A program made the translations under genes and the position numbers. Source: JBKEDC01 sp047971925 (lineage in GTDB: Bacteria; Bacteroidota; Bacteroidia; Bacteroidales; Prolixibacteraceae). Taken from it: a DNA stretch of 24,281 nt. The notes under the pieces were generated by a model that was given only the letters and a program-made list of their open reading frames with translations, was not told where the DNA came from and did not search any database. Position 1 is the first letter of the stretch, and every line of letters begins with the position of its first letter. Below are positions 17,252-24,281 of this stretch, piece after piece. Where the stretch lies: NCBI GenBank assembly GCA_047971925.1, contig JBKEAC010000123.1, positions 1 to 24,281 of the forward strand, read 5' to 3'.

Positions 17252-19666
17252 CTAAAATTTATCATTCAAAGCTACCGTTGTTACGATATTTCCTTTCAGT
17301 TTCAGAACAAGTAGATGCCCATTAAGCTGATATTTTGCACCGCTCACCTGCAGATTTGACCAATTTGCTATTTCTCCCAAATCAACTATCAGTTCTTGTG
17401 TTTCAGGCGAACTCAACTGTATTTTCACCTCTTTCGCACTCCATTTTACTTGATCGATCTGCACATTTCCACGAGCACAAACACCTTTCAACTCGCCTGA
17501 TGCCCAACTTAATGGCAAGGCGGGGAAAAGAGTAATATATCCAGGACGACTATTCACAATCATGCGCGAAACTAAAGATGGAATGCCACCACTAATATCC
17601 ATATTAAACAAACTTCCTGGATTGTGCATTGTAGCCATACCCCTTGTCCAATAATAACGTGATAGATATTCAAGAATAATCTCAGCTGTGGCACGGTCGT
17701 GCATGTTAACAGCTGCAAATGCCAAATGACACATGCCAAACGACATTTCACCACCACCGTTCTCCTTGCGAATTTCCATGCGCTCATTGATGGTTTTCTT
17801 CACCGCTTCTTGCAAGGCTGGTGAGTTCAAAATCTCAGGATCAGGCACTTCATACACCCCATAGAGATGTGAGCAGTGGCGGTGTTGCTGATTGTCGGTT
17901 AATCCATCCCACAGCCACTCTCGAAGCACGCCATCTGGGGCAATCTGGTAGTCAGGGAGCTTGGCATAGAAAGCCTTTTTTTTCTTTATTTCTTTTGTAC
18001 TCACCCCCAATTGCTCGGCTGCCGAAATCCAATTTTGCGTTAGTTCCTTTACCATTGCTACATCCATCGTGGCATTGATGCAGTTTTGCCATTCGTGCTC
18101 TTTCGGATTGTTTTCAGGTGAATAAGACGGAACAGAAATGTATTTCCCATCTTCTCCTAAGGTGAGGAAGTTTTCCCAAAAGAGTAAAGCTTCAGTCATG
18201 AACGGAAAGGCACGGTCTTTCAAGAAAATTTTATCTTGCGTATAGAGATAATAGTCATAGAAATAGAACGCAGCCCACGCTGCACCACCATTCCAATATT
18301 CCATACACCACGTTTCATCGTAGTGATTATTGAGCCCGTGCGAACTAGTGTGCGAGGGGATATGAATGCCCTCAATGCCATAAAATTGTTTGGCATTAGT
18401 GCGATAATTTTCTATGTTCCGCTCGTGATGATTAAAATAGCCCATCATCAGTTCTGGCATATTGCCAATCAGGTTGTTTGAAATTGCCACTTGTACATTG
18501 CCATCATGCGTGAAATCAGAGCACCACGGAGGTGTCCACGTACCACTCCATATACCTTGCAAATTAGGCGGATTAATTACTCCTGAAGCACACAAAATAT
18601 TGTATCGTGCAGCTTCAAATTCTCGCTGAATGATTCCCGGGCTTGTGTTTTCATTCCAAATATTTGTAACCAAAACTTCTGATGTTTGCTCGGCTTCTTC
18701 ATCGGTAGTATTTAAATCAATACTCACCCGATTATATATTTCACCATGTGTGGCTTTTTGGCGAGCCAAAAGCTGTTGATAATCGGTTGCAACCGTGTTA
18801 AAACGGACTTTCAATTCCGATAGTGTTTGTTCATTCGATATTTTATAGGGCTGAACGCCACTCCGTAAAATCACTTCTTCTGCCCCCTCAATTACATAGC
18901 ATTTGTTCTCTATCTTCAAGCTTCCGCCTTTGAGGTTCACCTGAATTAATGCATCATAACCATCAGGAGAATATTGATGGGGTTTTCCATACTCCAAGTG
19001 AAAGTGCATGAAATGCTCGTCGACAGTAGTGCTGTGTTTTTTTATCAGTTCTTGCATCTGCACCGATTGCTCCCAACTGTGCGGATGTTTGCCCATGCTT
19101 ATTTTTACACTGATAGGCGCAGTGCCTGAAATCTGTGTCACAAGCACATCATCAGCTCTCGAGACAAAGGTTTTTCGGGTGAAAGTGCCGCTTTTTGTAG
19201 ACCATTCCACCACCGCTTCAGCCGTTTCATAGTTCACTAGGCGACGATAATATTCCACATTCTCGGCAGGCATACTCAGGTTGATATCGAATGCAGGTAC
19301 AAAAGGGTCTGTCCATCGTTTGGGTCCATTTTCATCTGTCCACAGCTTGTAGCCTAATTCTGCCACTTCTTTATATTTCCCTTCAAAGGAAAGTTGCTTG
19401 ATATGATCAAAGTAGGGGGCCATGTTTGGAGGGATTACCACTGCTTCATTAGGGATATAAAGCAAAGCGTGGTTCACCGTAATTTGCTCTGCAAAAGGAT
19501 CGCCTAGCACCATTGCCCCTAGCGTACCATTTCCTGTGAGCAATGCATCTTCCCAACTTTGCGCAGGCAGCCAGCTAGTAAAACCTTTTGGGAAAATCTC
19601 AACTGCCGAAGCAAAGTGAAACATTATGCCTAAGCACAATACTATAGCTATTATTCTTTTTTTCAT
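17252..19666 (-). CDS. GH95-family alpha-L-fucosidase-like enzyme, exported
   Basis: This 804-residue protein has a signal peptide ending near FHFASA, an N-terminal beta domain (about 25-275) that opens with the GH95-type motif LPAQSWEDALLTGNGTLGAM, and an (alpha/alpha)6 barrel with LQGIWSG, PPWCSDFT, GNMPELM and YSPEN blocks. The family normally shows N-x-N after SDFT, two Asn residues that help activate the catalytic water. Here the sequence is SDFTHDGN, giving D388 and N390. E518 in YSPEN and D690 in FNMDISGG are candidate catalytic partners, mapped by eye. In dicot xyloglucan it would remove fucose from galactose before the beta-galactosidases act; some GH95 members are alpha-L-galactosidases. 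It is the first gene after the second element-filled gap, so it probably begins the GH95-GH3-HTCS-GH2-esterase unit. Confidence 0.85.
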   Translation of the reverse strand: MKKRIIAIVLCLGIMFHFASAVEIFPKGFTSWLPAQSWEDALLTGNGTLGAMVLGDPFAEQITVNHALLYIPNEAVVIPPNMAPYFDHIKQLSFEGKYKEVAELGYKLWTDENGPKRWTDPFVPAFDINLSMPAENVEYYRRLVNYETAEAVVEWSTKSGTFTRKTFVSRADDVLVTQISGTAPISVKISMGKHPHSWEQSVQMQELIKKHSTTVDEHFMHFHLEYGKPHQYSPDGYDALIQVNLKGGSLKIENKCYVIEGAEEVILRSGVQPYKISNEQTLSELKVRFNTVATDYQQLLARQKATHGEIYNRVSIDLNTTDEEAEQTSEVLVTNIWNENTSPGIIQREFEAARYNILCASGVINPPNLQGIWSGTWTPPWCSDFTHDGNVQVAISNNLIGNMPELMMGYFNHHERNIENYRTNAKQFYGIEGIHIPSHTSSHGLNNHYDETWCMEYWNGGAAWAAFYFYDYYLYTQDKIFLKDRAFPFMTEALLFWENFLTLGEDGKYISVPSYSPENNPKEHEWQNCINATMDVAMVKELTQNWISAAEQLGVSTKEIKKKKAFYAKLPDYQIAPDGVLREWLWDGLTDNQQHRHCSHLYGVYEVPDPEILNSPALQEAVKKTINERMEIRKENGGGEMSFGMCHLAFAAVNMHDRATAEIILEYLSRYYWTRGMATMHNPGSLFNMDISGGIPSLVSRMIVNSRPGYITLFPALPLSWASGELKGVCARGNVQIDQVKWSAKEVKIQLSSPETQELIVDLGEIANWSNLQVSGAKYQLNGHLLVLKLKGNIVTTVALNDKF

Positions 19667-19749
19667 ACGTGTATGATTTTGTCGATGTTACCTATGACTG
19701 AAAAATCCTTGAGCAATCATCGTAAGTTCTGTTGAAATATTTTTTTCAA

Positions 19750-20175
19750 AACCCGTTGTTGGAATTAAATCAATGCATTTTAATCAATTAAATAATGATT
19801 GAGCTATAAAGGAACAAAAAACGCAGTTAAAACGCGACTCACTACATTATAAATACAGACTTAATTCGCCTCATTGGGAAATATATACAGCATCGAGTTA
19901 ACTTAACACATTACATCAAAAAATATCTGCAATTAAGATTACTTAATTTAGGATATAAAAAATTATCCATCGATAAGTTCTTTTAAAACTCTTGCTTGAG
20001 AACGTTTATTGTCCACTTGGCATGTCCATTAATGATGATTGAGTAGTAATCAAATTACGTAACCCAATTGCACAAAGTGATTAAGTTGAACACATTTATT
20101 AAATACCGTTGAAACACGAATGTGCACAGCACATTCTTCATTAAAATTGTAAATAATTAATTCCTCCAACGATAA
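19750..20175 (-). mobile_element. MITE-like non-coding element, copy B (about 426 bp), opposite orientation to copy A
   Basis: Read on the minus strand this aligns with 6076-6678. It begins with CGTTGGAGGAATTAATT and ends with TTAATTCCAACAACGGGTT, so its own ends are inverted repeats sharing CGTTG and GGAATTAA. Similarity to copy A covers both flanks and, more weakly, the middle (shared AATCATC, ACGTT and TTTATAATGTA strings). The length difference comes mainly from the 42-bp array, which is a single unit here (about 19902-19927). It has no coding capacity. No clear target duplication is seen. Confidence 0.65.
20118..20136 (-). repeat. Perfect hairpin inside element copy B
   Basis: On the minus strand GAATGTGC and GCACATTC form a perfect 8-bp dyad around TGT, at the position of the wobble-paired hairpin of copy A. 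It may be an RNA structure or a dimeric protein-binding site. Confidence 0.7.
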
Positions 20176-20276
20176 AAAAAAACAAAAAAATAACTCTAGT
20201 CGATTCAGTCAACGTATTTTTTACAAGTCAAATAAACTTCAGCACAAACGTCTTTGAAGTACTAGCCTCAAGTCAA

Positions 20277-20316
20277 AAGAGAACTGACTACTAAAGACAC
20301 CGTAGCCAGTTCTCTT
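20277..20316 (-). terminator. Stem-loop after GH31, probable terminator or 3' end stabiliser
   Basis: Arms of 15 bp (AAGAGAACTGACTAC and GTAGCCAGTTCTCTT on the plus strand) flank a 10-nt loop about 20 bp past the GH31 stop. The only non-Watson-Crick position is a G-U pair if the minus strand is transcribed and an A-C mismatch on the plus strand, which supports a minus-strand RNA. The run after the stem is just TTTT, so termination may be incomplete. It would close a GH5-GH31 transcript. Confidence 0.65.
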
Positions 20317-20335
20317 CTTCTAGCAAAAAACAAAC

Positions 20336-23179
20336 TTATTTTTTTACATATAGAGTCTGACCCGTATAAGTAACTTTCTGACCTTCTAACTTATCAAAAT
20401 TGAAAGTTGTTTTGCTTTCCGCATCAACAAACAACACTTCAAAAATTCTCGTTTCAGGCATACCAGCGAAGCTACCTTTGCGCTCGCCTATGGTGAGCGT
20501 TTGTACTTGCTCATTCCAATTGAAAACAATATTACTATATTGTCCTTTTTCGTAATTATAGTTCACACCTTCATCTTCATAGAGCTTGAAACTTGCATCT
20601 TTTCCTGTGTAAACAATCACTTTCAAAGGAGCATTAGGTTTTTCGCCCACATATTGAATTTCTTCACCTACTGGAAGAATCGAACCTCCTTTAGCGAAAA
20701 TTGGTAGCTGCTCATATGGTGCAACAGCCTCAATGGTTTGACCACCCTCATAGGTTTCGCCCGTGTGCACATCATACCATACCTGACCAATTGGCAAATA
20801 CACCTCACGACTACGCGCTCTGTATTCATAGACTGGGCAAATCATCAAAGCCGAACCAAACATGAATTGATCGTCAATGTTTTCCACCGCTTTATCTTTG
20901 CCGAAATCCATCACTAAAGCACGCATAATAGTGTAGTCGTCAAAATACACCTGACCGCCTAAGGCATAGATGTAAGGCATCAAACGATAACGCAACTTCG
21001 TATAATCTACAATCGATTGATAAGCTTGGTGCTTTTCAGGGGCTATGTGAAACACTTCGCGGAAAGGATACTGACCGTGTGCACGGAAAAGTGGAGCAAA
21101 TGTTCCGAATTGATACCAACGAGTATTCAGTTCGCGCCATTCTTCAAGATCTTCTGAACCTTCTTTCGCCATTTCATAGCGTTTTTCCACACAGAAACCA
21201 CCGATATCCATCGTCCAATAAGGCACTCCTGAAAGAGCAAAGTTCATACCCGCGGTAATTTGTGCCTTCATGTCTTCCCAACGCGTTCCAATATCGCCAC
21301 TCCATGAAGCAGTAGCATAGCGTTGTAAGCCTGCAAAGCCTGAACGTGTTAACAAAAACACACGTTTATCGGGACTCACACCACGTTGACCGTTATAAAT
21401 AGCATCGGCATTCACAATCGAATAGGTGTTGAAGTATTCCGTTGAAGGACCTAGCGCCGTTGGAGTCATCAAGGCTTTGCGATAATCAATATCTGCATTT
21501 GAAAGAATATCTGGTTCCGAAGCATCCATCCACCAAGCATCTACACCATATTTATAGAGGTTATCTTTCATTTGTCGCCAGAAGATTTCTCTTGCCTCAG
21601 GCGCATAAGCATCATAGAATGAACCAATATATCCAGTTCCAATCCAATCTTTAATACTGTCTTCAATAGCTCGTTGATAAATATATCCTTTGGCATCAAG
21701 CTCTTTGTAGTTGTCAGTTGAAGCATAAAACTTAGGCCACACCGAGAACATTACATGGGCATTCATGTCGTGAATATCATCCATCATCTTTTGTGGATTG
21801 GGGAAACGTGATTCTTCCATCACATGACTACCCCAAGAATCTTGTGCCCAATACGACCAGTCCTGCACAATGTTATCAATTGGAATGCTTCTTTTTCGGA
21901 ACTCTTTGAGCGTGCCCACAACCTCATCTTGTGTTTTATATCGCTCACGACTCTGCCAGAAGCCATATGCCCAGCGAGGCATGATGGTAGCTTTCCCTGT
22001 GAGTTGACGATAACCACTAATCACCTCATCCATGTTGTCGCCTTTGATAAAATAATAATCCACTTCAGGGGCCATTTCTGTCCATAGTGTTAGTTTTTCT
22101 TGTTCCTCAACAGCTCGTGCATCCATTGCTCGAATGCCTAAATACGATTCACCACCATCAGGGCGCCAATCAATCTTAAAGGGCACTCGCTCGCCTGCTT
22201 TCAAATCAAGCTTGAATTTATACACATTTGGATTCCAAGCTGTTCGCCAACGCTCTGCCACAACTTCTTCTCCTCCCGCATATACTCTGGTATAACCTGC
22301 ATAATACAAGCGAAAATAATAAGTTCCATCAGCTGGAGCTTCAATTTCACCTTCCCAGATAATGTCTGAATTATAAAATGGGAAATCAGCTGGAAATTGC
22401 TTCAAATCTTTTAGCGATTCATAGGCAATTACCCCTTCCGAACGTTCTGCATAGGTCTCACCTTTAGCCGTGATGTAAGTAGCGGTAAGTCCGCCTTCTT
22501 CTCCCGTTTTATTATAGAGCTTGAAAGTTTCATTCATTTGAGCATAATCCTCAGGATTTCCGAAACGACCTAAAGAATAGCTTTCCCAAAGGATACCATA
22601 GTTTTTGTTTGACACCAAGAATGGGATTGAAATCTTCGTATTATATTGATACAACTCTTCGTTCTTACCCTTATAGTTCCACTCATCGCTTTGGTGCTGC
22701 CCCAAACCATAGAACGCCTCATCTGCAGGCGAATCGAACACTTGTGTGAATGAATATTGTTGCTTTCCTTCCACGGTGATCGCCTCAAAGCTGGTGCTTT
22801 CCTCTTTCAACATAGGCGTGCCTTCAAGATTCAGGAAGCGCACCGCACCTGATGTTTTCGATACCAACACTTGCAAATCAGCAGTGGTGAGCATCACATC
22901 GTTTTCTTGTTCGATCACGGTGAAGTCAGTTGCTTTTGCTGCTTCAGGCAACACAACCAAACTAGCACGTTCTTCAATCCCTTTTTCAGGTGCTTGAATA
23001 ACTCGAATGATGTCGGCATCTATCACCTTTAACGTTACTTCTTTTGTAGCTCCATCCTTACCACATATATTCACCACTACGCCATCGGCAGTTTCGGTAT
23101 ACGAGCGGCCACAATTACAGGAGGCCAAGGCTGCAAATAGCATTGTAGCTGCTACTCCTTTGTAGAATCTTCTTTTCAT
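20336..23179 (-). CDS. GH31 alpha-xylosidase lipoprotein with inserted PA14-like domain
   Basis: The frame is open to an ATG at 23209, but the start at 23179 gives MKRRFYKGVAATMLFAALASC, a textbook lipoprotein signal with lipobox L-A-S-C, and follows an A-rich leader. From this start the protein is 947 residues. An N-terminal beta-sandwich is interrupted by a PA14-like domain (about 265-355, motifs WEGEIEAPADGTYYF and GGESYLGIRAMD). The catalytic barrel follows, with nucleophile Asp in WWMDASEPD (codon 21524-21526) and acid/base Asp in SWSGDIG (21293-21295), then C-terminal beta domains. The PA14 insertion is the hallmark of the xyloglucan-specific GH31 alpha-xylosidases of Bacteroides and Cellvibrio, where it extends the binding site for long oligosaccharides. 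It is the strongest single marker that the locus targets xyloglucan. It lies after GH5 and before a hairpin. Confidence 0.94.
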   Translation of the reverse strand: MKRRFYKGVAATMLFAALASCNCGRSYTETADGVVVNICGKDGATKEVTLKVIDADIIRVIQAPEKGIEERASLVVLPEAAKATDFTVIEQENDVMLTTADLQVLVSKTSGAVRFLNLEGTPMLKEESTSFEAITVEGKQQYSFTQVFDSPADEAFYGLGQHQSDEWNYKGKNEELYQYNTKISIPFLVSNKNYGILWESYSLGRFGNPEDYAQMNETFKLYNKTGEEGGLTATYITAKGETYAERSEGVIAYESLKDLKQFPADFPFYNSDIIWEGEIEAPADGTYYFRLYYAGYTRVYAGGEEVVAERWRTAWNPNVYKFKLDLKAGERVPFKIDWRPDGGESYLGIRAMDARAVEEQEKLTLWTEMAPEVDYYFIKGDNMDEVISGYRQLTGKATIMPRWAYGFWQSRERYKTQDEVVGTLKEFRKRSIPIDNIVQDWSYWAQDSWGSHVMEESRFPNPQKMMDDIHDMNAHVMFSVWPKFYASTDNYKELDAKGYIYQRAIEDSIKDWIGTGYIGSFYDAYAPEAREIFWRQMKDNLYKYGVDAWWMDASEPDILSNADIDYRKALMTPTALGPSTEYFNTYSIVNADAIYNGQRGVSPDKRVFLLTRSGFAGLQRYATASWSGDIGTRWEDMKAQITAGMNFALSGVPYWTMDIGGFCVEKRYEMAKEGSEDLEEWRELNTRWYQFGTFAPLFRAHGQYPFREVFHIAPEKHQAYQSIVDYTKLRYRLMPYIYALGGQVYFDDYTIMRALVMDFGKDKAVENIDDQFMFGSALMICPVYEYRARSREVYLPIGQVWYDVHTGETYEGGQTIEAVAPYEQLPIFAKGGSILPVGEEIQYVGEKPNAPLKVIVYTGKDASFKLYEDEGVNYNYEKGQYSNIVFNWNEQVQTLTIGERKGSFAGMPETRIFEVLFVDAESKTTFNFDKLEGQKVTYTGQTLYVKK

Positions 23180-23197
23180 ATTTTTGTTTTTAAACCT

Positions 23198-23240
23198 AGC
23201 CCGCTCCAATACACTTTGAAAGAGATTAAAGTCTCGGGCT
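23198..23240 (-). promoter_or_regulatory. Stem-loop in the GH5-GH31 spacer
   Basis: AGCCCG (23198-23203) and CGGGCT (23235-23240) form an outer GC-rich stem, with ACTTT and AAAGT as a possible inner stem. It occupies the spacer between the GH5 stop and the GH31 start, 18 bp from the chosen GH31 ATG. It may be an intercistronic processing or stability element; there is no T-run typical of a terminator. Confidence 0.45.
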
Positions 23241-23285
23241 TAGTTATTGTTCTTTATTTCTAATATTTTGCACTGTCATAGAGAG

Positions 23286-24281
23286 TTACTTTGCTCTCAT
23301 TATCGCATCTACTTCAGCTTGATTCCACACCTGCAAGCTTGAGCGATTGAATAATCCAGAACCATTGTTGTCATGTTCACCAATATCCCAATAACAAGGC
23401 ACTAAACCATTCTCTATTGCAGATTTTGTCACCGCATAATGAAAATTATTTCGTGAAGCTATATGATCAGCCAGTACATTGTTTGTTGTTGGCAAATTTC
23501 CTCTGTAGGTGGCACAGAACTCCCCCACAATTACGCCAACTCCCTTATCGATGAAGCTCGTTTTCATTAGTCCGAATTGCTCGTCTAACCATGCTTGATC
23601 TCCCCATCCCGCAGCTTCCCATGTTGTTACTGCATTCGCCCCTGTATCGAGAGTAAAATTATATGGATCGTAGTAATGTACCTCTACCATCTGACGATTT
23701 TCTGCTTCATCAGTAGGCAACACATAGCCACTCACTGTATAAGCAATGTTAGTGTTATAGCCCTGAGAAATCAAATAGCGATAAGCATTTCGTCCACCTG
23801 TGGCGCGCACTGTATTCACAAACACTTGGTTCATCGAGTTTGCCACAGCTAAATATTCTTCGGCTGGCGCATTGTAGTCCATGTGAGGTTCATTGCCCCC
23901 TGCAAACAAAAGATGATAGTCATAATCGCGAAATTGCTTTGCAATCTGCTTCCATAGTGCAGCTTGTTTCGCTTCTATAATAGGCTGCGCTTCATAGCTT
24001 AAATCATCAGCCCAACCTCCATCCCAATGGATGTTTATCATGACAAACAGCCCCGCATTGCGAGCGTAATCCACCACAGTTTTCACTTGAGTCATCCAAC
24101 TCGGATCAATAGTGTAGTTGGGAGCTTCAGTAAGTAAATGATTCGACCATGCTACCGGAATACGCACGGTGCTAAAACCCGATGCTGCTACTAAATCCAT
24201 CAATCCTTGCGAAGCAGTACCATTTCCCCATGAAAAAGTGCCAGGATACACCTCATAGGTATTTCCTAGGTTCCACCCAAT
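23286..24281 (-). CDS. GH5 endo-beta-1,4-glucanase (GH5_4-like), probable endo-xyloglucanase, N-terminus outside the window
   Basis: The reading frame is open to the right edge: the first visible codons read IGWNLGNTYEVYPGTF, and GWNLGNT is the conserved first barrel strand of GH5. The gene therefore starts outside the window, and the in-frame GTG at 24251 is internal. About 331 residues are visible, essentially a whole catalytic barrel. The acid/base Glu is in AGGNEPHM (codon 23889-23891) and the nucleophile Glu in VIVGEFCATYR (23520-23522). TVRIPVAW, HYYDPYNFT and YWDIG fit GH5 subfamily 4, which includes the endo-xyloglucanase of the B. ovatus locus. The missing part should hold a signal peptide and perhaps a BACON-like domain. 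It would start depolymerisation of the polymer outside the cell. The stop is about 106 bp before the GH31 start. Confidence 0.93.
   Translation of the reverse strand: MGWNLGNTYEVYPGTFSWGNGTASQGLMDLVAASGFSTVRIPVAWSNHLLTEAPNYTIDPSWMTQVKTVVDYARNAGLFVMINIHWDGGWADDLSYEAQPIIEAKQAALWKQIAKQFRDYDYHLLFAGGNEPHMDYNAPAEEYLAVANSMNQVFVNTVRATGGRNAYRYLISQGYNTNIAYTVSGYVLPTDEAENRQMVEVHYYDPYNFTLDTGANAVTTWEAAGWGDQAWLDEQFGLMKTSFIDKGVGVIVGEFCATYRGNLPTTNNVLADHIASRNNFHYAVTKSAIENGLVPCYWDIGEHDNNGSGLFNRSSLQVWNQAEVDAIMRAK

Larger units (their letters stand above)
19667..20335. other. Gap between GH31 and GH95: hairpin, element copy B and GH95 leader
   Basis: There is no gene here. From the GH31 side it holds a 3' hairpin (20277-20316), about 100 bp of AT-rich DNA, interspersed element copy B (19750-20175), and an 83-bp GH95 leader. 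The leader contains no sequence that I can call a confident TAnnTTTG promoter. An AT-rich inverted repeat (TTGAAA and TTTCAA, about 19733-19748) lies at the element boundary. Confidence 0.7.

Noticed and set aside
23180..23209. ATG at 23209 as the GH31 start
   Set aside because: It would put ten charged residues before a perfect lipoprotein signal; the ATG at 23179 is the better start.
24249..24251. GTG at 24251 as the start of the GH5 gene
   Set aside because: The frame remains open upstream to the edge and encodes GWNLGNT, the conserved first strand of the barrel, so the gene is cut by the window.

Overview
The window is a carbohydrate-degradation locus from a member of the Bacteroidota, most likely Bacteroidales from a gut or rumen-like habitat. 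The evidence is a hybrid two-component sensor/regulator (HTCS), dense runs of secreted or lipoprotein glycoside hydrolases all on one strand, A-rich leaders in place of Shine-Dalgarno sites, and moderate-to-low GC. All ten complete or partial enzyme and regulator genes, and the partial gene at the left edge, are on the minus strand, so transcription runs right to left.

In transcription order the locus reads: GH5 endo-glucanase (cut by the right edge), GH31 alpha-xylosidase with an inserted PA14-like domain, a gap of about 670 bp, GH95 alpha-fucosidase-like enzyme, GH3 beta-glucosidase, HTCS, GH2 beta-galactosidase, SGNH acetylesterase, a gap of about 635 bp, GH43, GH43 with F5/8C and FN3 modules, GH42 beta-galactosidase, a strong terminator, then a region with a long (AG)20(TG)12 tract and the start of another secreted protein. 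SusC/SusD genes are not seen; in comparable loci they lie beside the endo-acting enzyme, so they may lie just right of the window.

The set matches a xyloglucan utilisation locus. GH5 cuts the glucan backbone. GH95 removes fucose, GH2 and GH42 remove galactose, GH43 removes arabinose, and the esterase removes acetyl groups. GH31 then removes xylose and GH3 releases glucose. This is inferred from family assignments and resemblance to the Bacteroides ovatus and Cellvibrio/Xanthomonas xyloglucan loci. GH95, the esterase and GH42 suggest acetylated fucogalactoxyloglucan of dicot cell walls as the target.

The most unusual content is non-coding. The two large gaps hold two diverged copies of one element in opposite orientation (about 603 and 426 bp) with related terminal inverted repeats of about 19 bp, an internal hairpin, and no coding capacity. 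This looks like a MITE-like or other structured interspersed element. In one copy a segment present once in the other has expanded to five tandem units with a period of 42 bp, each with a phased T-tract and a TAAGTTTG-type box reading toward the GH43 genes.
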